Positions 45,521-54,022 of a stretch of DNA of 64,000 nt are shown here, piece after piece. Position 1 is the first letter of the stretch, and each line of letters starts with the position of its first letter. The notes under the pieces are model-generated. The model was not told the DNA's origin and did no database searches. It saw nothing but the letters and a program-made list of their open reading frames with translations. Location of the stretch: positions 1 to 64,000 of the forward strand of contig JAUZPI010000009.1 in assembly GCA_030706015.1 (NCBI GenBank), read 5' to 3'. Made by a program: the position numbers and the translations under genes. This DNA comes from Bacillota bacterium (GTDB lineage: Bacteria; Bacillota; Clostridia; Clostridiales; Clostridiaceae).

Positions 45521-45751
45521 TTAAAAGGTAGGCTTGTTATCTAAATTATCCCCTTCTTCTCCATTAGGGTTGCTTCTTAAGTACTCTCTGCCATTTCGCG
45601 CCTTTCCTACGTTAACCCCTTCTAATTTATCATCCTTTGCTAGCATTATTGCTTCGTCAATTGAGTAAACATTCCCATTGTCAAGCATTACGTCAGTTAT
45701 GTCTCCATCCTTATTTTTTTTAACCTTTGCTACCTTTGATTTATCACTCAT
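45521..45751 (-). CDS. DUF3892 family protein
   Basis: 76 aa. The layout KVKKNKDGDITDVMLDNGNVYSIDEAI (two blocks), then GVNVGKARNGREYLRSNPN and DNLDNKP, is the DUF3892 pattern. Its function is unknown and it is common in spore-formers. AAGGAGAAGGAGATAT precedes the ATG. Confidence 0.72.
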   Translation of the reverse strand: MSDKSKVAKVKKNKDGDITDVMLDNGNVYSIDEAIMLAKDDKLEGVNVGKARNGREYLRSNPNGEEGDNLDNKPTF

Positions 45752-46098
45752 ATATCTCCTTCTCCTTTCATCAAACTTTACAAAGATAATTACTCCTGCA
45801 AAGTTATTATTTGAAATAAATTACTCAATATACAGCGATAACTTACTTTTCTTTGTTGCATATCTTTTCTCAATACATATTAATTCTGGTTGGTTGTTTA
45901 TTTGATTTGTAAAATAAACTTTCACCACATTGTATTCTTTTTGATTCAAACCTGCTGTAAAATTTTGCAGGATATAACAAATCATTATTTCTCGGTAAAG
46001 CTTCACCTTTAAACCTTACCTCAAATTACCATTATATTTATAATTTAATAAAGAAATAATAACTATGTAGCGTCAATAGAAATAAAGGAGGTAATTAT
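45752..46098. other. Intergenic region, no credible gene
   Basis: 347 bp, AT-rich, upstream of the coat-protein pair. A 61-codon minus-strand ORF (45821-46006) has a weak start and no recognisable family and was not accepted. I found no clear sigma-E or sigma-K promoter. Confidence 0.5.
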
Positions 46099-46308
46099 AT
46101 GTTAACTGCCAATACAAAACAAATTGAAAGCAATAATTTAAAAGTAATTGAAGATCAAATCAGCTATGAAAGTTTATTAAACAAAAAATGTCATGAATAT
46201 GCTCAATTATGTACTGATGCTCAATTAAAAAACCTATGCAACGAAGCAGCTAAGATTCATAAAGATAATTTTAATTCTTTAAAAACATATTTAGATTCTC
46301 ATCAATAA
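46099..46308 (+). CDS. Small helical spore-coat-associated protein (putative)
   Basis: 69 aa with AAAGGAGGTAATTAT before the ATG. It is two amphipathic helices (ISYESLLNKKCHEYAQLC, then KNLCNEAAKIHKDNFNSL), resembling a half ferritin-like/CotF hairpin. The CotF-like gene follows 15 bp downstream, so they form an operon. This pairing is common in clostridia, and the function is inferred from context. Confidence 0.65.
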   Translation: MLTANTKQIESNNLKVIEDQISYESLLNKKCHEYAQLCTDAQLKNLCNEAAKIHKDNFNSLKTYLDSHQ

Positions 46309-46323
46309 AAGGAGGAATTACAC

Positions 46324-46596
46324 ATGACAGGTGCATTTTCAGAAAAGGAATTAATGCATGATTTGCTTGCAACTGAAAAACAAACAATCTCAGGATACAG
46401 CGTAGGAATAACTGAAACTTCTTGTCAAAACCTTAGAAATACATTAGTTAATAATTTTAAAAATGCTCAAGACGTTCAATTTAAGGTTTTTGATGCAATG
46501 AAACAAAAAGGTTGGTATGCAACAAAAGATGCCCCAGATAGCGATGTGCAGAAGGCTAAAAATGAAATAAACCAAATGTCTGGTTCACTAAAATAA
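46324..46596 (+). CDS. CotF-like spore coat protein
   Basis: 90 aa. FSEKELMHDLLATEKQTISGYSVGITETSC (in two halves) and the C-terminal FDAMKQKGWYATKDAP are the coat-F domain signature, a ferritin-like helical bundle found in spore coats. It is strongly initiated (AAAGGAGGAATTACAC before the ATG). It is the second gene of the coat pair. Confidence 0.82.
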   Translation: MTGAFSEKELMHDLLATEKQTISGYSVGITETSCQNLRNTLVNNFKNAQDVQFKVFDAMKQKGWYATKDAPDSDVQKAKNEINQMSGSLK

Positions 46597-46609
46597 TATC
46601 TTTAATTAT

Positions 46610-46658
46610 AACAAGCTATGTCTTCAAAACTAATGAGTTAGTTTAGACATAGCTTGTT
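46610..46658. terminator. Bidirectional terminator between coat pair and degV
   Basis: 14-bp perfect outer stem AACAAGCTATGTCT/AGACATAGCTTGTT (46610-46623 / 46645-46658) plus an inner AAACTAA/TTAGTTT helix. It lies between convergent genes. Confidence 0.8.
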
Positions 46659-46695
46659 TACGTTCACTATTTAAAAATACGATTTCTTAGCTTTT

Positions 46696-47562
46696 TTATC
46701 TCTTATTTCCCAGAAAAAATAATGCCACAGTTCCCGGTCCTGAATGACTTCCTATTACAGGGCCAATATTGTTTATTATAATATTTTTAACATTGAATCT
46801 CTGTAAAATAAGTTCTTTAACGTGTTCTGCCTCCTCAATGCAATCTCCATGACTTATTGCAATTACCTGCTGTTCGACATCTATAACATTCTCAGTTAAT
46901 TTTTCAACTAAGGTTTTTAAAGCCTTTTTTCTTCCTTTTACTTTTTCCACTGGAATAAGCTTGCCCTCATTATTTACATTTAGAATTGGCTTTATATTAA
47001 GCAATGTTCCTAAAGCTGCAGCAGTGGGAGATATACGTCCACCTCTTTTTAGATGATTTAAATCTTCCACAGTAAACCAATGATTAAGTCTTAGTTTATT
47101 TTCTTCCAACCATAAAACTACATCATTTTTAGCAATTCCTTTATTCAACATCTCAGAAGCATAATATGCAAGCAGCCCTATCCCCATTGATGCCCCCATA
47201 CTATCTACAACACTGATATCAGCATCCTTGAAATCTTCCTCAATCTGGTTTTTAGCCATAACTGCATTTGCTGCTGAACCACTTAACCCTGAAGAAAGTC
47301 CAATATATATTATTGAATGTCCTTTTTCTATATAAGCCTTAAATTCCTCATAATAATTATATATATTTATTTGAGAAGTCTTAGATACTACCCCTTCTCG
47401 CAATTTATCATAAAATTCTTTATATCCCATGGTCTTTCCAAAATCATCTTTATACTCTTGTCCCTCAAATTCAAATGCTAAAGGTACAAATTTAATATTA
47501 TTGTTATTTAAAAAATCTATAGATAAATCACAGCCTGAATCAACGAATAAAATAGTACCCAT
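46696..47562 (-). CDS. DegV-family fatty-acid-binding protein (copy 2)
   Basis: 288 aa from the ATG at 47562, which follows AGAGGGAT. An ATG at 47604 lacks an SD. DegV features: ILFVDSGCDLSIDFL, KTSQINIYNYYE, IYIGLSSGLSGSA, DLNHLKRGGRIS, LLNIKPILNVNNEGK and IGSHSGPGTVALFF. It shares the layout of copy 1 (28383-29231) but is clearly diverged, so the two probably bind different fatty acids. Confidence 0.92.
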   Translation of the reverse strand: MGTILFVDSGCDLSIDFLNNNNIKFVPLAFEFEGQEYKDDFGKTMGYKEFYDKLREGVVSKTSQINIYNYYEEFKAYIEKGHSIIYIGLSSGLSGSAANAVMAKNQIEEDFKDADISVVDSMGASMGIGLLAYYASEMLNKGIAKNDVVLWLEENKLRLNHWFTVEDLNHLKRGGRISPTAAALGTLLNIKPILNVNNEGKLIPVEKVKGRKKALKTLVEKLTENVIDVEQQVIAISHGDCIEEAEHVKELILQRFNVKNIIINNIGPVIGSHSGPGTVALFFLGNKR

Positions 47563-47670
47563 AATATTTATCCCTCTTTCTCTTTCCTCAGAGTTTATAC
47601 TCATTATTAATATATTACTACTAAATTGGTCAATAGTCTATATATTAGCCGCCTAGTACAATATAAACAA

Positions 47671-47690
47671 TAACCTTGACGTTAAGGTTA
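47671..47690. promoter_or_regulatory. MerR-type operator palindrome
   Basis: TAACCTTGACGTTAAGGTTA is a 20-bp palindrome with one mismatched pair, centred about 87 bp before the merR gene. It contains a TTGACG that could act as -35 with TATAAA about 15 bp on. ACCTT...AAGGT arms are typical of MerR-family operators. Confidence 0.65.
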
Positions 47691-47767
47691 TAGAAGTATA
47701 AAATAATTGATGAGAAATCATTAATTATTAATCTTAGCGGAATAAGTGGAGATAGAAAGGATATTAA

Positions 47768-48175
47768 ATGAAAAAACAGTATTTTCAAATTGAAGATGTA
47801 GCAAAAAAACTAGGATTAACCAAGCGAGCATTGCGATACTATGAAGATATAGAACTTGTTAAACCCATCAGAACGGAAGCCGGCTATAGATTGTATACTG
47901 AAGAAGACATTGAAAAAGTTCAAAGAATTAAAGAATTTCGAGATATCTTAGGTTTTTCCCTAAATGAGGTTAAGGAAATTCTTAATATGGAGCAAAGTCT
48001 AAGAGAAATATTTAGCAATGAATCCTCGAATAATATTAAAGAAATACATAACTCTATAGAAACAATACAGCAGCATATTCAGCTTATTGATCAAAAAGAA
48101 ATGGTTTTAGAAAAAGTAAAGCAAAAATATGAAGAAGTACTAAAAAAACTAATAGACTTAGAAAATAATAAATAA
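47768..48175 (+). CDS. MerR-family transcriptional regulator
   Basis: 135 aa. The N-terminal MerR HTH is IEDVAKKLGLTKRALRYYEDIELVKPIRTEAGYRLY, ending in the RLYTEEDIEKVQRI wing. A dimerising coiled coil follows (about 85-130) and there is no obvious effector domain or metal Cys. It is 12 bp upstream of an MFS exporter, so it is likely a drug- or stress-responsive activator of that pump and of itself through the palindrome at 47671. Confidence 0.9.
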   Translation: MKKQYFQIEDVAKKLGLTKRALRYYEDIELVKPIRTEAGYRLYTEEDIEKVQRIKEFRDILGFSLNEVKEILNMEQSLREIFSNESSNNIKEIHNSIETIQQHIQLIDQKEMVLEKVKQKYEEVLKKLIDLENNK

Positions 48176-48187
48176 GAAGGTGTAATA

Positions 48188-49633
48188 ATGAAGAAAGATA
48201 ATTATAAATGGGTTGCTTTATCATGTACAAGCATTGGTGCCCTTTTTTCTGTATTAAGCGGCAATACATTAATGATTGCTCTTCCGGTAATAATGAAGGA
48301 TTTAAATGCCAGCATGAATACAATGATGTGGACAATTATGGGGTATATGCTTCTATTAACAATTCTTGTACCTTCCATTGGAAGGATTGCTGATATGTTT
48401 GGAAGAAAGAAGCTATATGTAAGCGGCTTTGCTATCTTTACAGCTGCCTCCTTATTATGCGCTCTATCAGCTAATGGTATTCAACTTCTAATATTTAGAT
48501 TAATTCAAGCAATAGGCGGTTCCTTAATTATGGCTAACAGTACTGCTATTGTGGCAGATGCCTTTCCTAAAAAGGAATTAGGAAAGGCCCTAGGAATTAA
48601 TAGTATGCTGATTAGTATTGGCGCAGTTGCTGGTCCAATATTAGGCGGTGTTTTAATAGGTGTTGGCTGGAGAAGCATATTTTATATAAACATACCTATA
48701 GGCTTAATTGGTACTGTATGGGCAGCTGTTCAATTAAAAGAATTAAATACAATTCCTGAAAAACAAGAATTTGATTTGAAAGGTACATTAACCTTTAGTA
48801 TAGGAATGTTAGCGCTGCTTACAGCTCTTTCTTTTGGCGGCTTTGTTGGTTGGATTAATGCTTTCGTTATTACTTTATTTATAATATCAGTTGTGTTTAT
48901 GGTTTTATTTATCCATATTGAAAATAGCGTAGAATATCCAATGCTTGATTTAAGATTACTTAGTACGAGAATACTTGCCTTTGCTTATGCAAGTAATTTT
49001 TTAAATGGTGTGGCTAGGGGTGCTGTAACCTTCCTGTTAGTTTTTTATTTCCAAGGTATTAAGGCTATAGATCCAATTATAGCTGGAATTCTCCTTTGCC
49101 CCTTTGCTCTTTCAATGATGCTTATTTCTCCTATAAGCGGTTTTCTTTCAGATAAATATGGTGCAAGAGTCCTAAGCTCAATAGGCCTATTTGTTTCCGC
49201 TATAGGTTTGTTTGGACTTATGAGAATAACAGCTTCAACATCTAATACAGAACTAATTGTATGGATGTTAATTATCGGAGCTGGTTCTGGTATATTCTTC
49301 TCTCCAAATACAACCTCTATTATGAGTCTTGTGCCTGCTGAAAAGAGAGGAATAGCTGCTGGGATTAGAACAATGCTTAATAACGCAGGTACAGTTTTAA
49401 GTATTGCACTATCTATGGCAATTATATCCTCAAGCATATCTCCAGAAGCTATGCAGTCCCTTTTCGTGGGGACTCAGGTTGGTTCCAAAGGAATAGCTAT
49501 TTCTCAGTTTATTTCAGGACTGAGAACAGCATTTACAATATCCTTTGCATTCAGTCTGTTTGCAGCATTCATATCATACCTTAGAGGACCAGAACCTGCA
49601 TGGGAACATGAAAATGAGACTATTGGAGCTTAA
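48188..49633 (+). CDS. MFS drug efflux transporter, DHA2 (14-TM) family
   Basis: 481 aa, about 14 membrane helices. It has the motif A-like GRIADMFGRKKLYVSGF between TM2 and TM3 and the antiporter motif C-like GPILGGVLIGVGWRSIFYINIPIG. This fits DHA2/EmrB-type multidrug:H+ antiporters. AAGAAGGTG precedes the ATG. It forms an operon with the MerR gene; the substrate is unknown. Confidence 0.9.
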   Translation: MKKDNYKWVALSCTSIGALFSVLSGNTLMIALPVIMKDLNASMNTMMWTIMGYMLLLTILVPSIGRIADMFGRKKLYVSGFAIFTAASLLCALSANGIQLLIFRLIQAIGGSLIMANSTAIVADAFPKKELGKALGINSMLISIGAVAGPILGGVLIGVGWRSIFYINIPIGLIGTVWAAVQLKELNTIPEKQEFDLKGTLTFSIGMLALLTALSFGGFVGWINAFVITLFIISVVFMVLFIHIENSVEYPMLDLRLLSTRILAFAYASNFLNGVARGAVTFLLVFYFQGIKAIDPIIAGILLCPFALSMMLISPISGFLSDKYGARVLSSIGLFVSAIGLFGLMRITASTSNTELIVWMLIIGAGSGIFFSPNTTSIMSLVPAEKRGIAAGIRTMLNNAGTVLSIALSMAIISSSISPEAMQSLFVGTQVGSKGIAISQFISGLRTAFTISFAFSLFAAFISYLRGPEPAWEHENETIGA

Positions 49634-49635
49634 AT

Positions 49636-49672
49636 AAAAAATGGTCAGTTCGTTATGGACTGACCATTTTTT
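49636..49672 (+). terminator. Terminator of merR-MFS operon
   Basis: 14-bp perfect stem AAAAAATGGTCAGT/ACTGACCATTTTTT (49636-49649 / 49659-49672) with a terminal T run, just after the stop. Confidence 0.92.
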
Positions 49673-49706
49673 ATTAGTCATTTTAAATCCTACAATTCCT
49701 ATAGAG

Positions 49707-49729
49707 GTGGTATATGGTTTATATACCAC
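49707..49729. other. 9-bp palindrome upstream of the c-di-AMP leader
   Basis: GTGGTATAT/ATATACCAC (49707-49715 / 49721-49729) with loop GGTTT. It lacks a T run and lies about 50 bp before the riboswitch, in the position expected of an operator. Confidence 0.4.
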
Positions 49730-49775
49730 TGATTTAATATAGCTTCTGCTTTAAAGATTCTGTTAAAATACACTC

Positions 49776-49884
49776 ATAGCAAGCCGAATCTCTAAAAGGA
49801 GTACGGGGGATACCCTACAGGGGTGAATCTCTTTTTAAGAGTAGGGCGCCTCAGCCCGAATCCGTCAACTAACCCCGGAGGCAT
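49776..49884 (+). promoter_or_regulatory. c-di-AMP riboswitch (ydaO-yuaA family)
   Basis: The leader carries the conserved ydaO blocks in order: ACGGGGGATACC (about 49803), GGGGTGAATC (49820), GTAGGGCGCC (49841) and GCCCGAATCCGTCAACTAAC (49854). GGAGGC follows (49877). The order and wording fit the family closely. It lies 17 nt before the ATG of a LysM/SleB-type hydrolase. Binding c-di-AMP usually turns such genes off. The 3' end runs directly into the SD, so control could be translational. Confidence 0.9.
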
Positions 49885-49900
49885 AAGGAGGTAAAAAACT

Positions 49901-50695
49901 ATGTTTAAATCAAAAAAATTATGTGCTATACTAGCAGCTGCAGTTATGACCTTTTCATTAGGCAGCTCTGCAAAAGCAGCCTCATATACGGTTTCATCTG
50001 GAGATACACTTTATAGTATAGGAAACCTATTTAATACTTCTAGTACTACATTAATGAATAATAACGGATTAACAAGCACTACTATATATCCTGGTCAGGT
50101 ACTTAATGTTTCCTGCAAAACTTATACAGTACAAAGTGGGGACACTTTATATTCTATAGCTAAAAGAAATGGCATTACGCTTGGTACCCTAAGAAAAGCT
50201 AATGGGATTTGGACAGACTATATATATGTAGGTGAAAAACTTAACATACCTGTGTATACATCAACTTCGACTTCAACATCAACTTCAACATCAACTTCAG
50301 CTTCATCTAGTTTACAGGGAGTAATACCGTATACAGCAAGTGATGTGGACTTGCTTGCAAGACTTATAACAGCTGAAGCAAATGGTGAACCCTACAATGC
50401 CATGGTAGCTGTTGGAGCAGTTGTAGTAAATAGAGTACAAAGCGGACAATTTCCAAATTCAATAAGTGGTGTTATATATCAAACAATAAACGGTTACTAC
50501 CAATTCACACCAGTGCTAAATGGTTGGATTAATAAACCAGCAACTCAGCAGGCTATAAATGCGGCCTATGATGCACTTCGAGGAGCAGACCCATCTAATG
50601 GAGCATTGTTCTATTTTGATGATAGCACTACTAATCAATGGTTATGGTCAAAACCTATTACCGCGAGAATAGACAAGCTAGTATTTGTTGATTAG
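49901..50695 (+). CDS. Cell-wall hydrolase: signal peptide, 2 LysM, SleB domain
   Basis: 264 aa. Signal peptide (1-27, ending SSAKA), LysM1 (about 28-70, YTVSSGDTLYSIGNLF) and LysM2 (about 73-117, YTVQSGDTLYSIAKRNG). A Ser/Thr linker (STSTST repeats) leads to a SleB/CwlJ hydrolase_2 domain from about 145 (LARLITAEANGEPYNAMVAVG, catalytic Glu). It binds and cuts peptidoglycan, as a growth- or spore-related lytic enzyme. AAGGAGG precedes the ATG. The upstream c-di-AMP riboswitch ties it to osmotic and turgor signalling. Confidence 0.93.
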   Translation: MFKSKKLCAILAAAVMTFSLGSSAKAASYTVSSGDTLYSIGNLFNTSSTTLMNNNGLTSTTIYPGQVLNVSCKTYTVQSGDTLYSIAKRNGITLGTLRKANGIWTDYIYVGEKLNIPVYTSTSTSTSTSTSTSASSSLQGVIPYTASDVDLLARLITAEANGEPYNAMVAVGAVVVNRVQSGQFPNSISGVIYQTINGYYQFTPVLNGWINKPATQQAINAAYDALRGADPSNGALFYFDDSTTNQWLWSKPITARIDKLVFVD

Positions 50696-50702
50696 ATCAT
50701 AG

Positions 50703-50733
50703 AAGGAGGGGAAATTTATCCTCTCCTTTTTTT
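50703..50733 (+). terminator. Terminator of the LysM-SleB gene
   Basis: 10-bp stem AAGGAGGGGA/TCCTCTCCTT (one G-U), 6-nt loop, followed by TTTTT. Confidence 0.85.
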
Positions 50734-50934
50734 GTTGCATTATGATAATTCATCAACTTTAAATAGCACATCATGGTCATTTTCTCATAAGTATATAATC
50801 TTTCATATATACATAAAACTGTTCCACAATTTGATTATTGTTATAAGCGTATGTGACTATTATAATTGTTCTTACAATGATAATAATAAGTTAACCTATG
50901 AATTCACATATAATTATTTATGAGGTGATAACAC

Positions 50935-52185
50935 ATGAAAGGAAATAAGTTAAAAGCCTTGATTTTTGCTATTGCACTTACTATGTCTGCCACAGCTATT
51001 CCTTTCCTTAAAGTTGACGCTGCTTCATCACCAATAACAAGATCACAAGCTGAGCAGAGAGCATTAAATATGATCAACTTATCCTGGACATATTCCAGTA
51101 GTAAAAATGGAACTGTAGCTTCAAACTATACTTCAATGGTTACACAACCTACGCAGTTTAAAGGTATTATAACAGCTCAGGAGACTGGTATACCATATGA
51201 TTGGGGTGGTCTTGATGGATTAGATTCACATTCTTACGGGGAACCATGGACAAGCTTTCAGGATGCTATAAATCAGGGGGCATTTGCCGGAAACGTTAAC
51301 ACTGATGCTGGTTTTGGTTATATACAAACCACAGCGGGACTTGACTGTTCAGGTTTTGTGCAAGCAGCTTTTAATATCCAAGATTCAAAGCTATCCACTT
51401 CTACTATGTTTGACAAATATTTTACAAAGATAAATCTTAGTGATCTAAAGCATATGGATATACTAGATAGACCTGGTGATCACGTAGTTATTTTCGATCG
51501 CTGGGGCACTCTAAATGGTATTTCAGGGGCATACACCTATGAAGCAACACCTGATCAAACCTTTGGCGGCATACAGGGAACAAAACAATATTTCTTGACA
51601 ATGAATGAGCTTAATAAGGGTTATATTCCTGGAAGATATATAAATATAGTTGAGGATACTCAAACTTCAACCACTAGTACAACACCTACACCAACACCTA
51701 CACCAACACCGACACCAACTTCAAGCACTACTACTACTGCAACAACAACTACTACTACATCTTCCTCTGTTCCTAAGCCTGTAGCTCCTGGTGTATTTGC
51801 TCAAATAGCTAATGTTAACTATGCAGCAAACTTTAGAACTAGCCCATCAATTAGTGCGTCTATAATAGGAACAGTACCGAAGGGAACAATAGCGTATCTA
51901 ATTAATTACTCAAATGGTTGGTATCAATTGAAGTACAATGGACATGTTGGCTGGGTTTGGGGTGCTAACATTGCTGCAATACCAAGTGGTAAATATGTTA
52001 CGGTGAAAAATGTTTCTCTATTAAATATTAGAAGCAATCCGAATAATGGTTATATATTAGGTACCATCAATCAAAATCAATATGCTCAAGTACTTGGATA
52101 TAATAGCGATAAAACTTGGATGCAGATAAGCATAAATGGAGTTCAAGGATGGGCTTATGCACAGTATTTAACTTATATATACTAA
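50935..52185 (+). CDS. NlpC/P60-like peptidase with two SH3 domains
   Basis: 416 aa. Signal peptide (1-30, ending KVDAA), then an NlpC/P60-like papain-fold domain with catalytic Cys in TAGLDCSGFV (about residue 140) and His in RPGDHVVIF. A low-complexity linker of Thr/Pro repeats (TPTPTPTP, about 245-260) and Thr/Ser follows. Two bacterial SH3 domains end the protein (about 285-345, NFRTSPSISASIIG; and 350-416, LNIRSNPNNGYILG). It is likely a secreted cell-wall endopeptidase. I see no c-di-AMP riboswitch in its 240-bp leader. Confidence 0.88.
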   Translation: MKGNKLKALIFAIALTMSATAIPFLKVDAASSPITRSQAEQRALNMINLSWTYSSSKNGTVASNYTSMVTQPTQFKGIITAQETGIPYDWGGLDGLDSHSYGEPWTSFQDAINQGAFAGNVNTDAGFGYIQTTAGLDCSGFVQAAFNIQDSKLSTSTMFDKYFTKINLSDLKHMDILDRPGDHVVIFDRWGTLNGISGAYTYEATPDQTFGGIQGTKQYFLTMNELNKGYIPGRYINIVEDTQTSTTSTTPTPTPTPTPTPTSSTTTTATTTTTTSSSVPKPVAPGVFAQIANVNYAANFRTSPSISASIIGTVPKGTIAYLINYSNGWYQLKYNGHVGWVWGANIAAIPSGKYVTVKNVSLLNIRSNPNNGYILGTINQNQYAQVLGYNSDKTWMQISINGVQGWAYAQYLTYIY

Positions 52186-52233
52186 TAACCTTATCTTAAA
52201 TCTTTAAAATATATTTTTACCTACAATCTTTGT

Positions 52234-52260
52234 AGCACAGTTTATAGCTGTGCTTTTTTT
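52234..52260 (+). terminator. Terminator of the NlpC-SH3 gene
   Basis: 7-bp stem AGCACAG/CTGTGCT (52234-52240 / 52248-52254), followed by a 7-nt T run. Confidence 0.85.
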
Positions 52261-52308
52261 GTTAATTTACGTCAATATTCCACTTATTTATATAGATTCC
52301 ATTTTTAT

Positions 52309-52337
52309 TTGACAATTCCATTTCAAAAAGGTAAAAT
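52309..52337 (+). promoter_or_regulatory. Promoter of the ABC exporter operon
   Basis: TTGACA (52309-52314), 17-bp spacer, TAAAAT (52332-52337), 31 nt before the start codon. Confidence 0.75.
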
Positions 52338-52367
52338 ATACTAATATAAATTTCTGGAGGTGATTAC

Positions 52368-53201
52368 ATGGATTCTTTACCGAAGAAAAAGCGATTAAAT
52401 CTTTATCTACCTTTCGCTAAAAGCGAAATACAAAGAGCTATGAGTTATCGTATGAATTTTTTTATGTTTGCAATTGGCGGACTCATTCAAGTCTTTGTAA
52501 CCTACTATTTGTGGATAGCTATATTTAAAAGTTCTCCTACTTCTACTCTTAATGGTTTTACTTTATCAAATATTATTGTTTATATTTTTATGAGCAATAT
52601 AACTGCTAGAGCAGTTAATTCTAGTGGAGATATGATTGTAGGTGAGGAAGTCCTTACTGGTGACATAGCTATGAATCTTATACGACCAATCAGCTATCAT
52701 CTTAGATTATTATTTCAATGTCTAGGCACAGTAGCTTACCAGTTTGTTACTTTATCGGTTCCTATGTGGATAGGGCTTATTTTAGTACGTTACTATACTG
52801 CGCATGAGCTTCCTCCTAGTATAGGTACCATATTGCTTTATACTTGCAGTTGTCTTTTAAGCTTTTATATTTTATTCTTATTTAACTTTTGCTTTGGAAT
52901 GTTAGCATTCTATGTAACCTATATATGGGGCCTTAGAGTATGTAAAAATTCTATTTTTAATTTTTTCTCGGGTCAGATTATACCACTGGCATTTTTCCCA
53001 TTATGGTTTCAGCATGCTATGAATTTTGTTCCCTTTGGTTCTATAAATTATACCCCTGTTATGATATACCTGCAAAAGCTTACAGGCTATGAAGCATTAA
53101 AAGCTATTTTGGTACAAGTTGTTTGGATTGGAGTATTATTTTTAATTAGCCGCCTCATATGGAAAAAAGCAACTAAGCGTCTAATGATTTTAGGGGGGTA
53201 A
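52368..53201 (+). CDS. ABC-2-type permease, DUF990 family (subunit 1)
   Basis: 277 aa, six membrane helices. The N-terminus FAKSEIQRAMSYRMNFFM and GEEVLTGDIAMNLIRP fit the DUF990/ABC-2 family. GGAGGTGATTAC precedes the ATG. It is the first of three genes. The second permease follows after 4 bp. Substrate unknown; homologous sets export drugs, lipids or peptides. Confidence 0.87.
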   Translation: MDSLPKKKRLNLYLPFAKSEIQRAMSYRMNFFMFAIGGLIQVFVTYYLWIAIFKSSPTSTLNGFTLSNIIVYIFMSNITARAVNSSGDMIVGEEVLTGDIAMNLIRPISYHLRLLFQCLGTVAYQFVTLSVPMWIGLILVRYYTAHELPPSIGTILLYTCSCLLSFYILFLFNFCFGMLAFYVTYIWGLRVCKNSIFNFFSGQIIPLAFFPLWFQHAMNFVPFGSINYTPVMIYLQKLTGYEALKAILVQVVWIGVLFLISRLIWKKATKRLMILGG

Positions 53202-53205
53202 TATT

Positions 53206-53997
53206 TTGTTACGATATATTAAATTGTACATAAAATTTGTAAGTCAATATTCAAAAATTTTAATGCAATCGAAGGTTAATTTCTTCATTGGTTTGGCAGG
53301 CTTTCTTATTGCTCAAGCTTCAGGACTAGGCTTTCTTTACCTGGTATTTAATAATATTCCTAGTTTAAATGGATGGTCTTTTAATGAGATATTATTTATC
53401 TATGGTTTTGCACAATTACCTAGGGGACTTGACCATCTTCTAACGGATAATATATGGATGTTTAGTATGCGTATAATTGTAAGAGGCGATTTTGATAGAT
53501 ATCTTCTAAGGCCCATTAATCCTTTGTTTCAGATGATATCAGAGACTCTTCAAGCAGATGCTTTCGGAGAGTTAGCTGTAGGTTTTGCCATTATGGCAAT
53601 CGCTTGCATGAACCTAAAATTAAAATTCACCTTTATAAATATCATTGTACTAATAATAGTTATAATCGCAGGTGCAGTAATATATACATCAATAAAACTT
53701 TTCTTTGCTTCACTTGCTTTTTGGATAAAGACAAGCATAGGTATATTACAAATTGCATATAACATTTCAGACTTTACAAAATATCCAAATTCAATATATT
53801 CAAAAGGCATTCAATTTATCATTACAATATTGATTCCATTTGCCTTTACTGCATTTATTCCTGCAGCTTATTTTATAGGAAGGATGAATTTAACTTATGC
53901 TTTAGGCGGAACCTGTGCAGTTGCTGTTATTACCTTTATCATATCCTATGCTACTTGGCTAAGGGGTATGAGGATATACGAAAGTGCTGGAAACTAG
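53206..53997 (+). CDS. ABC-2-type permease, DUF990 family (subunit 2)
   Basis: 263 aa starting at TTG (53206), 7 nt after GGGGGG, the only sensible start. Six helices and RIIVRGDFDRYLLRPINPLFQ, analogous to the GDIAMNLIRP stretch of the first permease, show the pair are diverged duplicates. It likely forms a heterodimeric membrane channel with subunit 1. ATP is supplied by the next gene, 25 bp downstream. Confidence 0.86.
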   Translation: MLRYIKLYIKFVSQYSKILMQSKVNFFIGLAGFLIAQASGLGFLYLVFNNIPSLNGWSFNEILFIYGFAQLPRGLDHLLTDNIWMFSMRIIVRGDFDRYLLRPINPLFQMISETLQADAFGELAVGFAIMAIACMNLKLKFTFINIIVLIIVIIAGAVIYTSIKLFFASLAFWIKTSIGILQIAYNISDFTKYPNSIYSKGIQFIITILIPFAFTAFIPAAYFIGRMNLTYALGGTCAVAVITFIISYATWLRGMRIYESAGN

Positions 53998-54022
53998 TAT
54001 TTAAAGTGAATGGAGTGATAAT

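Noticed and set aside
45821..46006. 61-codon minus-strand ORF upstream of the coat genes
   Set aside because: No convincing SD-to-start spacing, no family pattern, biased composition typical of AT-rich noncoding DNA.
49045..49437. 130-codon minus-strand ORF inside the MFS gene
   Set aside because: Shadow of a membrane protein coding frame.
50257..50305. Short tandem repeats (ACTTCAAC-like) in the LysM-SleB gene
   Set aside because: They encode the Ser/Thr linker of the protein and are in frame. Not a CRISPR or mobile repeat.
51673..51760. Tandem ACACCTACACC-type repeats in the NlpC gene
   Set aside because: They encode the Thr/Pro linker between the peptidase and SH3 domains; ordinary low-complexity coding DNA.
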